Shown here in pieces: positions 46,000 through 55,462 of a stretch of 64,000 nt of DNA. Position numbers and translations under genes: made by a program. This DNA is from Rhizobium sp. CSW-27 (GTDB taxonomy: Bacteria; Pseudomonadota; Alphaproteobacteria; Rhizobiales; Rhizobiaceae), in NCBI RefSeq assembly GCF_018760785.1, contig NZ_JAHHZO010000001.1:248001-312000 (forward strand), written 5' to 3'. Below the pieces are notes generated by a model, which did not search any database, was not told where the DNA came from, and was given only the letters and a program-made list of their open reading frames with translations. Every line of letters starts with the position of its first letter. Within the stretch, counting starts at the first letter, position 1.

Positions 46000-46413
46000 A
46001 TGGCCATTGCAGACAATGACCGCCTGCCGTCACGGCTGGATATCTTCGGCACGAACTGGTTCGGCTATCTGGCCCGAACCGCGCTGACCTTCATGTTCTG
46101 GGGCAGCGGGCTGTCGAAGCTGCTCGACTTCCAGGGCGGGATGGCGGAGATGGCGCATTTCGGCCTGGAACCCGCCGTGGCCTTCAATATCGCCGTCATC
46201 ATCACCCAGCTCGGCGGCTCGGCGCTGATCATCCTCAACCGTCACGCATGGCTCGGGGCCGGCGCGCTCGCCGTCTTCACCCTGCTCACCATTCCGATCG
46301 CACATAACTTCTGGGCGATGGAAGAGCCGATGAAGACGTTCGAGTTCTACGTGGTCACCGAACATCTCAGCATCGTGGGCGCGCTGATGCTGGTGGCGTG
46401 GAAGTGCCGCTGA
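46000..46413 (+). CDS. DoxX family membrane protein
   Basis: A 137-residue membrane protein with four helices. It carries ALTFMFWGSGLSKLLDF (about residue 28) and GGSALIILNRHAWLGA (about 74), the DoxX pattern. DoxX proteins serve in sulfur oxidation or redox stress and the role here is unknown. GAGGGGGAA lies before the ATG at 46000. It follows the MFS gene by 82 bp and is convergent with the L,D-transpeptidase gene. Confidence 0.85.
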   Translation: MAIADNDRLPSRLDIFGTNWFGYLARTALTFMFWGSGLSKLLDFQGGMAEMAHFGLEPAVAFNIAVIITQLGGSALIILNRHAWLGAGALAVFTLLTIPIAHNFWAMEEPMKTFEFYVVTEHLSIVGALMLVAWKCR

Positions 46414-46434
46414 GCCGCGGCACGCCCGCCCGCG

Positions 46435-47064
46435 TCAGGCCTTCGCGGTTTCCTGAATGACCACTACCCGATCGCCGACCTTGACGCGCGCATAAAGGTC
46501 GATCACGTCGTGGTTCATCATGCGGACACAGCCGCTCGACATGGCATGGCCGATCGATTCCGGCTGGTTGGTGCCGTGGATGCGGAAATGCGTGTCGTTG
46601 CCGCCGCGATAGAGATACATGGCACGGGCGCCCAGCGGATTGTTGGGGCCGCCCGGCATGCCGGCGGCATACTTGCGGTTCTTCTCCGGCTCCCGGCGGA
46701 TCATGTTGGCTGTCGGCGTCCAGCTCGGCCATTCGGCCTTGCGCCCGACATAGGCATTGCCGCGGAAGGCAAGACCCGTGCGCCCGACGCCGACGCCGTA
46801 GCGCATCGCCCGACCGTTCTCCAGCACGTAATAGAGCCGGCGTGCCGGTGTGTCGACCACCACGGTGCCCGGCTTGTGCGTGGTTTCGTAGGCCACCTCG
46901 GTGCGGCGCAGTTCGGGCTTGATCCTGTCGATCGGCACCTGCTTCAACGGGAATTTCTCCTCCGGCAGCGCCGCATAGTCCAGTTGCGGGTTGAGCGTGA
47001 CGGAGGAGCAGCCGGCGAGGAAAAGCGGCAGGCCGAAGATCAGGCCGCGGCGCGAAATCGACAT
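46435..47064 (-). CDS. L,D-transpeptidase lipoprotein (YkuD domain)
   Basis: A 209-residue YkuD-domain protein that would form 3-3 peptidoglycan cross-links or attach a protein to the wall. I chose the ATG at 47064 (MSISRRGLIFGLPLFLAGCSS): it gives a twin-arginine-like start and a lipobox with Cys19. The catalytic site is HGTNQP...SSGCVRMMN (about residues 165-190), with the nucleophile Cys in SGCVR. Rhizobiales rely heavily on L,D-transpeptidases for polar growth. The open frame extends 13 codons further upstream. Confidence 0.92.
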   Translation of the reverse strand: MSISRRGLIFGLPLFLAGCSSVTLNPQLDYAALPEEKFPLKQVPIDRIKPELRRTEVAYETTHKPGTVVVDTPARRLYYVLENGRAMRYGVGVGRTGLAFRGNAYVGRKAEWPSWTPTANMIRREPEKNRKYAAGMPGGPNNPLGARAMYLYRGGNDTHFRIHGTNQPESIGHAMSSGCVRMMNHDVIDLYARVKVGDRVVVIQETAKA

Positions 47065-47405
47065 GAATGTGTCCTTGTTGCGGTCGTTTCTGGATAGTCG
47101 CAACTTAAGGAATTCATGGTTAACGGATGTCTAAAGCGTGTCGCACCTATTGCGCTTCATATCCTGCTGCGAGGAAGAAGTTTCTGCATTCAGTGACGTG
47201 GAAGAGGTTGATAATGTAACCGAGCGCTTGGTCAATGGCAATGACGAAACTGGCGGCGCGAAGGGCGACTTGGGGAGAGGCCGCGCCTGTAAGTCTCCAT
47301 CACGGCAGCCATTGCGGCCAGTCGCCTACACCGGATTTTCGCCTCGGTCGGGTAGCCCGGTTCGAAAACCAGCCTTGTGTGAATAGGATGGGTTCATATT
47401 TCCCC
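47065..47405. other. Intergenic region with an IS630-type transposase remnant
   Basis: This 341-bp gap lies between the L,D-transpeptidase and the atypical glycosyltransferase gene. It contains a decayed transposase end (listed separately); the remaining bases show no gene. An open frame on the plus strand at 47138-47386 has no ribosome-binding site and is antisense to the remnant. Confidence 0.6.
47147..47272 (-). pseudogene. IS630-family transposase, C-terminal remnant
   Basis: Reading the minus strand gives 41 codons ending in a stop at 47147. They carry ALGYIINLFHVTECRNFF followed by LAAGYEAQ, which fits the C terminus of IS630 transposases (typically ...IGxLLDxFxxxECANYFxxAGYD). No DDE catalytic triad remains and the upstream reading frame is lost, so this is a dead fragment. 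The identification is by motif memory, not by search. Confidence 0.65.
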
Positions 47406-48299
47406 TCATACTCCTCTCAATCTGCGAAGGCGCTTCTTCCACTTTTGCCAGCGGGTCCTGGGCGGCGCATGAGTCTCGGTACCTCTGCCATTGATCAGAG
47501 CGCAATCAATGAAAAGCCGACCGCCACGCCGACGCACCGCCTCATTAAAGGCCACATGCTCGCAAACCTCATGGCCATCATCGCCAAGCCCCAAATAACG
47601 GCACCCGGAAATCGCGGAAAGCCGATAAAGGCCCAATCCGCCGAAGGCACTTTCGACCTCCACACGCCCTTGATCTGGCGGTAGCGAAAAGGAGATCGCT
47701 GTGACGAAGCGCGCAACGGCGTCCTCCCGGCTCATGTCCTTGGGGCGCTCGCGCACCTTCCTCCAGACATCGTAGGAACAGAGCCTAGCATGGCGTAAGG
47801 CCCACAGATCGTAATAGTTGTCCGCTTGATTGGCGAAGAGGCCGGCCCAGTCGCCGGTGTCATTTTCGACAAGATTCACCAGATAATCAACGCTGACGGT
47901 GGAATTAACGTCATCAAGGTCGAGCAGCAATAGAAAAGCATGCTGAGGATCCGCGACACAGACTTCGGCTCGCTCCAGAACGGCATTGCGCAGATAGGCC
48001 AATCGAGCCGTACGCTTGCGGTAAGTCCGGCCAATTCCGTCCAAGCTTTCAAAGTAACAAGAAGGATGCTGTCTAGCGAAAGCTTTCAAAACCTCCTTTG
48101 TCCGATCGAGGGAATCGTTTTCGAGAAAGATGAAATGACTACGGGAAAAACGTTCGGCCAGTTCCTCCAGCACCGGAAGCAGCCGCGGCAGCGAGTGCCC
48201 GCAATCACGAGCGAGACCGGCGATTACAATCTCCTTGTCGATCCGGCCTACTTGCAAAGATGTGCCATCCGGCAATGCCTGCTCAAGCTGCAAGTTCAT
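47406..48299 (-). CDS. GT-A-type glycosyltransferase, atypical composition
   Basis: A 297-residue predicted glycosyltransferase. The Rossmann-like core has IVIAGLARDCGHSLPRLLPV (about residue 25), FLENDSLDRT (about 57) and the metal-binding DLDDVNST (about 121). The C terminus is very basic (RWQKWKKRLRRLRGV), which suits membrane association. The ATG at 48299 (MNLQLEQAL) is my choice because the frame before it lacks conserved content. It resembles CAP59/GT69-like or small capsule transferases but I cannot assign a family with certainty. Codon and base use are more AT-rich than the neighbours, and both flanks carry dead transposase ends, so it was probably acquired by transfer. Confidence 0.7.
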   Translation of the reverse strand: MNLQLEQALPDGTSLQVGRIDKEIVIAGLARDCGHSLPRLLPVLEELAERFSRSHFIFLENDSLDRTKEVLKAFARQHPSCYFESLDGIGRTYRKRTARLAYLRNAVLERAEVCVADPQHAFLLLLDLDDVNSTVSVDYLVNLVENDTGDWAGLFANQADNYYDLWALRHARLCSYDVWRKVRERPKDMSREDAVARFVTAISFSLPPDQGRVEVESAFGGLGLYRLSAISGCRYLGLGDDGHEVCEHVAFNEAVRRRGGRLFIDCALINGRGTETHAPPRTRWQKWKKRLRRLRGV

Positions 48300-48931
48300 G
48301 GCACCGTCACTCAATTGACATTCTGGCTGGAAAACGCGGCCATGGCTTGCTCCATCAGCATTTTGTAACCGAACCCGACATTTCCTATATGGGCGGCCTA
48401 TCCGCTCCCGATTGACGGCAGAATAGCCGGATTCCGGCCCAACCGGAAGGCGGAATGCCGTTGCCACAGCCTTCGCCGCAGCACAATGACCACCTCAACC
48501 GCCGTGGTGGTCTCCTGCCACGCGGTTCCAGCCCCCTTTGCAACGTGGCGGGCGCTTTTCGCCTGTCGCGCCACCCGCTCGAGCGATTGCCAGGCGTAAA
48601 GGAACTGCTCGCGGAGAGCGGATATGATGCCGATTGGTTTCGCAACGCTCTGAAAGACAAGGCAATCTCCGCCTGTATCCCACCCCGCGCCAAACGAAAG
48701 AATCCGGCCAACTACGAAAAGGACCTCTATCGACCGCACTATCGTATCGACAATATGTTCGGTAGGATTAAGACTGGAGACGCGTCGCAGCCCGGTAAGA
48801 CCGATGCGCCCACACATCCCTTTCCGCGATCTTCATCGCCGCGACATGTTGCTATTGGCTCGACCGTAAGGCACGCGCCTGCGCGTCAAGCTTTCCTTTA
48901 CCCGGTCTGGCTGCGGGTGGATCGAGGCGCG
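48300..48931. other. Gene-free stretch around the IS5 remnant
   Basis: This covers the leader of the atypical glycosyltransferase gene, the IS5-family fragment and the tail of the pentapeptide gene's 3' flank. Apart from the fragment I see no gene. The plus-strand open frame that crosses 48455-49681 is antisense to the pentapeptide gene in its second half and is not real. Confidence 0.5.
48540..48874 (+). pseudogene. IS5-family transposase, C-terminal remnant with frameshift
   Basis: The frame carries ELLAESGYDADWFRNALKDK, then AISACIPPRAKRKNP and YRIDNMFGRIK, the YDADWF...NMFGRxK signature of IS5-group transposases. After RIK the continuation (WRR, then DRCAHTSLSAIFIAA) is found only in another frame, which indicates a one-base deletion near 48773; a TAA at about 48796 replaces a tyrosine codon. 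The transposase is dead. No intact terminal inverted repeat is evident. Confidence 0.8.
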
Positions 48932-49705
48932 TCAGTCATCCTCGCAGGGCCAGGTGGCGGGTATGGTCAGGTCCGGCGGCAGCCTGGTTCGCGAATCACC
49001 GCAGGCCAGTGCGACCTGGTCCTGCTTCAGCCCCTGCGCATGCGAAAGATCGGTGCCTTCGATACGGGCGAGGAAGAGGAAGGCATCGCTGAAATCCGCC
49101 GTGCCGGCAAAGGTCACGTTGTGCAGGATGGCACGCGACAGGTTGGCCTTGCCGAAGCGGACATTCTCGAACTGCGCCTTGAAGAAGATCGCCCGGCCGA
49201 GCTCCGCCTTGGTGAAATCGGCGCCCTTGAGGTCGGCATTGCCGAAGGTGGCGCGCTGCAGTTCCGCCGCGACGAAGGAGGCGCCTTCCGCCTTTGCCGA
49301 ACTGAAATCGCTGCGATAGCCTTCGGCCTTGTCGAAGATGGCGCCGCTGAGGTCCGAATGGGCGAAGGAGGCCCGCACCAGCGTGGCCTTGCTCAGATTG
49401 GCGCCCTTGAGGCTGCTGCGGCTGAGATCGGTCATGCTGAAATCGGCGTCGTTCAGGTTGGCACCGTCCAGATTGCTGCCATTCAGCATCAGCAGGCGTT
49501 TCGGGCAGTCGCTCCAGTCGACGGAGGGGCCGGCATCCTGCCGGCACTTGCCGATGGCACTGGTGGGCTTGGCCGGAACGAGAACCAACAGGCCGGCGGC
49601 AACGGCCAGCACGGGAATGAAGGCACGCAGCCGGCTCTGGCGCACATGCACCACTGCATGCCGCAAGTTGATCCTCCGTAGCCTCTTACCCGCCGCTTTT
49701 CTCAC
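48932..49705 (-). CDS. Pentapeptide-repeat protein, exported
   Basis: A 257-residue protein with a basic N terminus, a hydrophobic segment at about residues 29-45 (signal anchor or signal peptide) and a long run of pentapeptide repeats from about residue 75 to 215. Repeats follow A(D/N)LxX, for example LDGANLNDADF, LKGANLSKATL and LKGADFTKAEL, and would fold as a right-handed beta helix. The C terminus holds one CGD motif. In this class the function is unknown; such proteins sometimes mimic DNA or bind gyrase, but no partner is seen here. Confidence 0.88.
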   Translation of the reverse strand: MRKAAGKRLRRINLRHAVVHVRQSRLRAFIPVLAVAAGLLVLVPAKPTSAIGKCRQDAGPSVDWSDCPKRLLMLNGSNLDGANLNDADFSMTDLSRSSLKGANLSKATLVRASFAHSDLSGAIFDKAEGYRSDFSSAKAEGASFVAAELQRATFGNADLKGADFTKAELGRAIFFKAQFENVRFGKANLSRAILHNVTFAGTADFSDAFLFLARIEGTDLSHAQGLKQDQVALACGDSRTRLPPDLTIPATWPCEDD

Positions 49706-49813
49706 GCCACTCCTGCTTTCCTGCTGGCCGATGGGAAAACCCTACCCCCCTTTGACGAAATGCGGAAGACAGTTTTCCGCAAGCGGGCGGCGCGCTTCAC
49801 AGGCACGCAAGCC

Positions 49814-51475
49814 CTACATGCTGGGATAGACAGGCCCCTCCCCGCCCTGCGGCGGCACCCAGTTGATGTTCTGGTTCGGGTCCTTGATATCGCAGGTCTT
49901 GCAGTGCACGCAGTTCTGCGCGTTGATGACAAAGACCTCCTCGCCATCCTTCTCCACCCATTCATAGACGCCGGCGGGACAGTAACGGGCCGAGGGGCCG
50001 CCATAAACGCCGAATTCCGAGCGCTTCTGCAGATCCATGTCCTTCACCTGCAGGTGAACCGGCTGGTCCTCCTCGTGATTGGTGTTGGACAGGAAGACGG
50101 AGGACAGGCGGTCGAAGGTCAGCACGCCGTCCGGCTTGGGATAATCGATCTTCCTGTGCTTGGCGGCGGGTTCCAGAGAAGCGGCATCGGTTTTGCCATG
50201 CTTCAGTGTGAAGGGCGAGGAGCCGAAGATCTGGTTGATCCACATGTCGATGCCGCCGAGCGCCACGCCGACGGCCGTGCCGAACTTGGACCACAGCGGC
50301 TTGACGTTGCGCACCCGCTTCAGATCCTTGCCGATGGCGGTGGAGCGCCATTCGTTCTCGATCTCCACCGGCTCGTCATTGGCGCGACCGGCGCCTATTG
50401 CCTCGGCGATCTTTTCCGCCGCCAGCATGCCCGACAGCACGGCATTGTGGCTTCCCTTGATGCGCGGCACGTTGACGAAGCCTGCCGAACAGCCGATCAG
50501 CGCGCCGCCGGGGAAGGAGAGCTTCGGCACCGACTGCCAGCCGCCTTCGGTAATGGCACGTGCGCCGTAGGAAATGCGCTTGGCCCCCTCGAAGGTGTCG
50601 CGAATGGCCGGATGCGTCTTGAACCGCTGGAACTCCTCGAAGGGGAACAGCCACGGGTTCTTGTAGTTCAGATGCACCACGAAGCCGACGGCAACCAGAT
50701 TGTCGTGCAGGTGATAGAGGAAGGAGCCACCGCCCGTCTTCATGTCCAGCGGCCAGCCGAAGGAATGCTGCACGAGGCCTGCCTTGTGCTTCTCCGGCTT
50801 CACCTCCCACAGTTCCTTGAAGCCGATGCCGTATTTCTGCGGCTCGCGCCCCGCATCCAGCTTGAATTTCGCAATAAGCTGCTTGGCCAGCGAGCCGCGC
50901 ACGCCCTCGCCGATCAGCACATATTTGCCGAGAAGCGCCATGCCGCGGGTATAGTTCGGGCCGGGCTCGCCATTCTTCTCGATGCCCATGTCGCCGGTCG
51001 CCACGCCGATCACGGCGCCCTCGTCGCTGTAGAGCACTTCGGTGGCGGCAAAGCCCGGATAGATCTCGACGCCGAGTTCTTCCGCCTTGGTCGCCAGCCA
51101 GCGACAGACGAGGCCGAGCGAGACGATGTAGTTGCCGTGATTGTTCATCAGCGGCGGCATGAAGGCGTTCGGCAGGCGGATGGAGCCGGCCGGCCCCAGG
51201 AAGAGGAAATGATCGTCCGTCACCGGAGTGGTGAAGGGATGCCCCTCCTCCTCGCGCCAGTTCGGCAAAAGCCGGTCGATGCCGATCGGATCGACCACCG
51301 CGCCGGAAAGGATGTGCGCTCCCACCTCCGCGCCCTTTTCCAGAACGACGACCGACAGTTCCGGATTGACCTGCTTCAGGCGAATGGCGGCCGAAAGCCC
51401 CGCAGGCCCGGCCCCGACGATCACCACGTCGAATTCCATGCTCTCGCGTTCCGGCAGTTCCATCTGTTCGTTCAT
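49814..51475 (-). CDS. Electron transfer flavoprotein-ubiquinone oxidoreductase
   Basis: A 553-residue ETF-QO that passes electrons from acyl-CoA dehydrogenases and other flavoproteins, through ETF, to ubiquinone at the inner membrane. It has the FAD motif VVIVGAGPAGLSAA (about residue 18) and the C-terminal ferredoxin-like 4Fe-4S segment CPAGVYEW followed by NCVHCKTCDI (about 518-530), where the four cysteines are placed as in the family. The length is normal. It belongs to beta-oxidation and amino-acid catabolism. It follows the pentapeptide gene on the same strand by 108 bp. Confidence 0.96.
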   Translation of the reverse strand: MNEQMELPERESMEFDVVIVGAGPAGLSAAIRLKQVNPELSVVVLEKGAEVGAHILSGAVVDPIGIDRLLPNWREEEGHPFTTPVTDDHFLFLGPAGSIRLPNAFMPPLMNNHGNYIVSLGLVCRWLATKAEELGVEIYPGFAATEVLYSDEGAVIGVATGDMGIEKNGEPGPNYTRGMALLGKYVLIGEGVRGSLAKQLIAKFKLDAGREPQKYGIGFKELWEVKPEKHKAGLVQHSFGWPLDMKTGGGSFLYHLHDNLVAVGFVVHLNYKNPWLFPFEEFQRFKTHPAIRDTFEGAKRISYGARAITEGGWQSVPKLSFPGGALIGCSAGFVNVPRIKGSHNAVLSGMLAAEKIAEAIGAGRANDEPVEIENEWRSTAIGKDLKRVRNVKPLWSKFGTAVGVALGGIDMWINQIFGSSPFTLKHGKTDAASLEPAAKHRKIDYPKPDGVLTFDRLSSVFLSNTNHEEDQPVHLQVKDMDLQKRSEFGVYGGPSARYCPAGVYEWVEKDGEEVFVINAQNCVHCKTCDIKDPNQNINWVPPQGGEGPVYPSM

Positions 51476-51716
51476 GCATTCTCTCCCGCTCGGACGGTTC
51501 CCCTGATGGCTTCCTCCTTGACAAAAGCCATGGCCCTTGTCGAGCCGCGCTGCGACACCCGCTGGCGTGAAATTTCGGGAACGCCCATTGACGACAAAGA
51601 ATATATGACGTGCACGTAAACGTCAATCACACCGCGCGCCTGCCGCAACCGGCAAAAACGCCGCCCGATTGCGAACCGGACGGCGTCAGACAGCACGATT
51701 GTCCTTGCAGGCGATA

Positions 51717-54700
51717 TCAGAAGCGCAGGCCGAGCGTTCCGGAAACCTGGTGGTCGCGATCGCTGCCGCTGAACGACCCGGAATAGCCGAGGGAGAAGCT
51801 GGCGTCCCGTGCCAGTTCGAAGCTCACGCCGGCATCGACGAGAAGCGCATCCCGGTCGGTTGCCGCCGATGTCACCCGGAAGCTGCTGCCGGTGGCAAAG
51901 GACTGCGTGGCAGTGGAGCTGACATCGCCGAACACATGGCGCCAGCCGGCACCGGCATAAAGCTTGCCGAGCGTTCCGGAGACGGCGATGTCGTAATCGA
52001 TGCGGGCGCCGAGGGTCGTCTGCACCTGGTCCTCCTGGGCACCGCTCACCGAGAGCGCTGCAGCACCACCCGTTTCTCGGAAGGCATCCCGGTCGACGCG
52101 GACATAGGCGACATTGGCGTAGGGCTCGACATGCACCAGATCGTGGTCGATGCGCCAGGCGGCCTCGCCGAAGACCTGATAGGTATTGGCGTCGTAATCC
52201 GCGCTCAGCTGATCGGTGAAACCGGAAAAACCGACACTGCGATGCGAGGATATGGCCGAGCGGCTATAGGCGGCACCGAAGCGCAGGCCAAGCGGGCCGA
52301 GCTGCTGCCCGCCATAGATGGCCAGATGGTAATTGTCGGAATCTGCACGCGCATCGACACCCGAGGTTTCGACGCGGTCGGCGCCGTAACCGGCGGCCAC
52401 GCCGAAGCGCCAGCCATCTTCGAACAGGCGATCGGCCCCCACCAGGAAACCGCCACCCCGCACATCCGAATCCGCCGCGGTGGCGCCGCCATCGGCATGG
52501 CTCCAGCGCCCGAAGCCGTTCATCCAGAAGGTCGTCGGACGTTCATCAATCGAGAAGGTTGCGAAGGGATCGAGCCCATCCTCGCCATAGGCGGTGACTG
52601 TCGAACCGGCGGATCGGCTGGCCACGCCGCCAAACGCCGACTGGATGCGGTTTCCGATGGTGCCGCGCGTCATGCCGCTGCGCGCCAGCATGGCATTGTC
52701 GAGCGCCGTGTGCACCTCGCCGGACAACTGGTCGAAGGCATTGCCGGGAGCACCGACCGGCAGAATGAGCACGGCATCGTAGAGATCACCGCTACCTTGC
52801 GCATCGATCACCGAGGCGACGGCCTTCTGATTGCCCGTCACGGCCAGATCGGCGAAGACCACAAGCTTCTCGCGCGACAGCGTGAGATAGGCATTCGACG
52901 CATCGTAGCTGAGCGCTGCCGACAGATAGGCGAAGTTCTCATCGATCGAGGAGAATGTGCCCGTCAGTCCGCTGGAGGTCAGGATGGTGTAGGTGGTGTT
53001 GGCGCGATAGGTGGAACCGTCATCCGTTCCATTTTCGGCCCGGACCTCCACGGAAGCCCCGTTCTCGATCGTTGCCGTTCCGGAGACGCTCACCGTATCC
53101 GACTGCCCGGCCGCATTGGTTTCCACCTGATAGACCGAACCGGAGGCAAGCGTCAGGTTGCCGGAGACGGAAAGCGTGCCGATGGAGTGACCGGGGGCAA
53201 GTGTTGCAGCGCTGCCAATGGTGGTGGAGCCCACCGTGCCGGTGCCCTTCAGCACCGCATCGCTGCCGCTTACCACCAGCGTGGAGCCGGCAAGCGAAAC
53301 ATCATCGAGATCAAGAACGGCACTGGTGACAGTGGTGGCACCGGAAAAACTGCTGGTTCCGCTGAGGGTCCACACCGAGCCCGCCGTGAAGTCGAGCGTT
53401 TCAAAGCCTTGATAGGTGGCGGTATCGCCGAGAAGCGAAAGATCGAAACTGCCGGTACCGGAACCAAGGCGCAGCGTATCGCTGCCGCCATCGCCCATCA
53501 CTGCGCCGGTCACGGACGAGCCTGCCTGATAGACGAAGAGATCATCACCATTGCCCATGGAAACCGCATAGGTGGTGCCGGTGATCGTGCCGTAGTTGAT
53601 TATGGTATTCGAGTAACCGGCATCGTTGACGATACGAATGCCGTAGCCGTTCAGTCCTTCGATGGTGCCGTAATTGGTAATGGTCAAGGCACCGAAAATG
53701 CTGCCGCTATTGCTGTCATCGGCGAGAATGCCGTTATTGGCACCGGAAATGCCCGCCGTGCGGACCGTTGCGGACCCGTTGGTGATGGTGCCGCCGCCAA
53801 TCGCAATGCCTTCGCTGGTGCTGGGGTTCGTCTCGCCGGGTTTCGTTCCCTTGGAGCCCAGCGCCTGGATGGTACCGTAATTGGTAATGGTGCCGATGTG
53901 ATCGATGTCGATACCGTCGCCATCGCCGAAGCTTGCGGCATCATCATATTGCCCGGTGATGGTGCCGTAATTGGTCACGGTGCCGGTACCGTTGGAATTC
54001 ACGCCCGAACCGTTGCGCCCTTCAATCGTGCCCCAGTTGTTGACCGTGATGTCATCGGAGAGGCCAGAGGCTTTGACGCCGTGATAGGAGCCGGAAATCG
54101 AAGCGCCTGCGTAATTGTTGACGGTGCCGGATGCGCCGTCGAACTTCACGCCGTCGTAATTCTGGTCGTCAGCAGAGGTGCTCGTATAGTTGGCGGTGAT
54201 CTGTCCGTAATTCTCCACCGTGGTGTTCATGCCCGCCTTGATGGCGTCATTGTCGGAGGCGGAAATCACGCCCGTTGCCCGGTTGGTGATGGTGATGGCG
54301 AGGTTGGTCGAAACGAGGTCGCCAAGGTCCACGGCCTGCCCGTCGCCCGTCGACGAGAGGGTGCCGGCATTGTCGATGGAGATCACGGCAGCGGAGGTGC
54401 TGGTCGAATTTCCAGCAATCTTGATGCCATCGCCAAGCGCGGTGATCGTACCGCCCGACTGGTTGGTGATGGTGAGGGAGACAAGGTTTTCCAGCGTTGC
54501 GGCTGTATCGAACTTGATGGCGCGGCTGCCGGACGACGTGCTCTGGATCGTTCCGGAATTGGTCAGGCTGATCGTGCCGCCGCCGAGGCGCACCGCATCG
54601 GTGGCCGAAGCCTCGATCGTGCCCGAATTGGCAATCGTGATGGAAGCCGTGGTGCTGGTTGCCTTGTCGAAATCCAGCGCCTGCCCCGTCGAAGAGGAAA

Positions 54701-55097
54701 TCGTCCCGGTATTGGTCAGCGTCAGCGTGCCGTTCGCCAGAGAATTGTTGATACGGAAGGCATCGTTCGAGGAAGTAATCCTGCCGGTATTGGTGACGGT
54801 GATCACACCCGTCGCGCTGCTGGTATCGATGGCTCTGCCGCCGGTTGAGGTGATCGTGCCGTCGTTGGTCAAAGTGGTGCCAGACCCCGTGGCCGCACCC
54901 AGCGTCACCGCGGTCCCGCTGTTCGAGAGCGTGCCGCCGGAGGCAACTGTTCCGGTCTGCGTGCCCGAAAGGCTCTGCGCCGTCGTGAGGGAATTGCCGC
55001 TGGCAACGGAAAAATCCGCAGCCCGCACGGGCGTCAGCGAACAGGCGGCCATCGCAAACACCAGACCAAGCGCGCTCGTGCAATACAATTTCTTCAT
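51717..55097 (-). CDS. Autotransporter with degenerate beta-helix passenger
   Basis: A 1126-residue type V secreted protein. I chose the ATG at 55097 with GGGGGG before it; a TTG one codon upstream would only add a residue. A signal peptide ends after VRA (about residue 26). The passenger (about 27-850) is a repetitive beta-helix with many short SGTI/NYGTI units (for example TITNSGTI, TVTNYGTI), rich in Thr, Ser, Asn and Gly and poor in cysteine. The C-terminal beta-barrel (about 855-1126) ends in TLGLRF. No protease motif is obvious. It is probably a surface adhesin, or may be released. Confidence 0.92.
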   Translation of the reverse strand: MKKLYCTSALGLVFAMAACSLTPVRAADFSVASGNSLTTAQSLSGTQTGTVASGGTLSNSGTAVTLGAATGSGTTLTNDGTITSTGGRAIDTSSATGVITVTNTGRITSSNDAFRINNSLANGTLTLTNTGTISSSTGQALDFDKATSTTASITIANSGTIEASATDAVRLGGGTISLTNSGTIQSTSSGSRAIKFDTAATLENLVSLTITNQSGGTITALGDGIKIAGNSTSTSAAVISIDNAGTLSSTGDGQAVDLGDLVSTNLAITITNRATGVISASDNDAIKAGMNTTVENYGQITANYTSTSADDQNYDGVKFDGASGTVNNYAGASISGSYHGVKASGLSDDITVNNWGTIEGRNGSGVNSNGTGTVTNYGTITGQYDDAASFGDGDGIDIDHIGTITNYGTIQALGSKGTKPGETNPSTSEGIAIGGGTITNGSATVRTAGISGANNGILADDSNSGSIFGALTITNYGTIEGLNGYGIRIVNDAGYSNTIINYGTITGTTYAVSMGNGDDLFVYQAGSSVTGAVMGDGGSDTLRLGSGTGSFDLSLLGDTATYQGFETLDFTAGSVWTLSGTSSFSGATTVTSAVLDLDDVSLAGSTLVVSGSDAVLKGTGTVGSTTIGSAATLAPGHSIGTLSVSGNLTLASGSVYQVETNAAGQSDTVSVSGTATIENGASVEVRAENGTDDGSTYRANTTYTILTSSGLTGTFSSIDENFAYLSAALSYDASNAYLTLSREKLVVFADLAVTGNQKAVASVIDAQGSGDLYDAVLILPVGAPGNAFDQLSGEVHTALDNAMLARSGMTRGTIGNRIQSAFGGVASRSAGSTVTAYGEDGLDPFATFSIDERPTTFWMNGFGRWSHADGGATAADSDVRGGGFLVGADRLFEDGWRFGVAAGYGADRVETSGVDARADSDNYHLAIYGGQQLGPLGLRFGAAYSRSAISSHRSVGFSGFTDQLSADYDANTYQVFGEAAWRIDHDLVHVEPYANVAYVRVDRDAFRETGGAAALSVSGAQEDQVQTTLGARIDYDIAVSGTLGKLYAGAGWRHVFGDVSSTATQSFATGSSFRVTSAATDRDALLVDAGVSFELARDASFSLGYSGSFSGSDRDHQVSGTLGLRF

Positions 55098-55462
55098 CAA
55101 ATCCCCCCGTCAAAATACCGCGACTCACCTGCAATCCTGCAGGTTCTCGTCATGAAACCTGAGCCTTGGTCACTAAGCTTTGCGTATGACAGTTTTGTTT
55201 CAGATCTTCATTTTCGGGAATCTTTGACGCCATCGCCGCCGGCCCGGACATTTGTGCAACGCGCCCCTTCTTCTTGAATGATAAAAGGAATTACTCTGGA
55301 TAGAGCGCAGCCGATCGCAAGCGCCATGGTGGAAAAGCGGCGATGCGCCGGCCGGCTGCGATGCCTGCCCTTCGCGCCGCAGCGCACCGATCCCCCTTTC
55401 GCCGGCATGCCTGCCTCAGTAAGGTCGCGGTCAGCAGACTTTGCATCAGGAAGGAAGACACC
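55098..55462. other. Divergent intergenic region between autotransporter and SDR genes
   Basis: A 365-bp gap with the autotransporter promoter region near 55110-55200 and the SDR leader (AGGAAGG before 55463). I see no coding frame with a ribosome-binding site and no recognisable regulatory motif. Confidence 0.5.

Noticed and set aside
51669..54848. A 1059-codon open frame on the plus strand across the autotransporter.
   Set aside because: It mirrors the repeat structure of the autotransporter and contains no recognisable domain; the minus-strand gene has signal peptide, passenger and beta-barrel.
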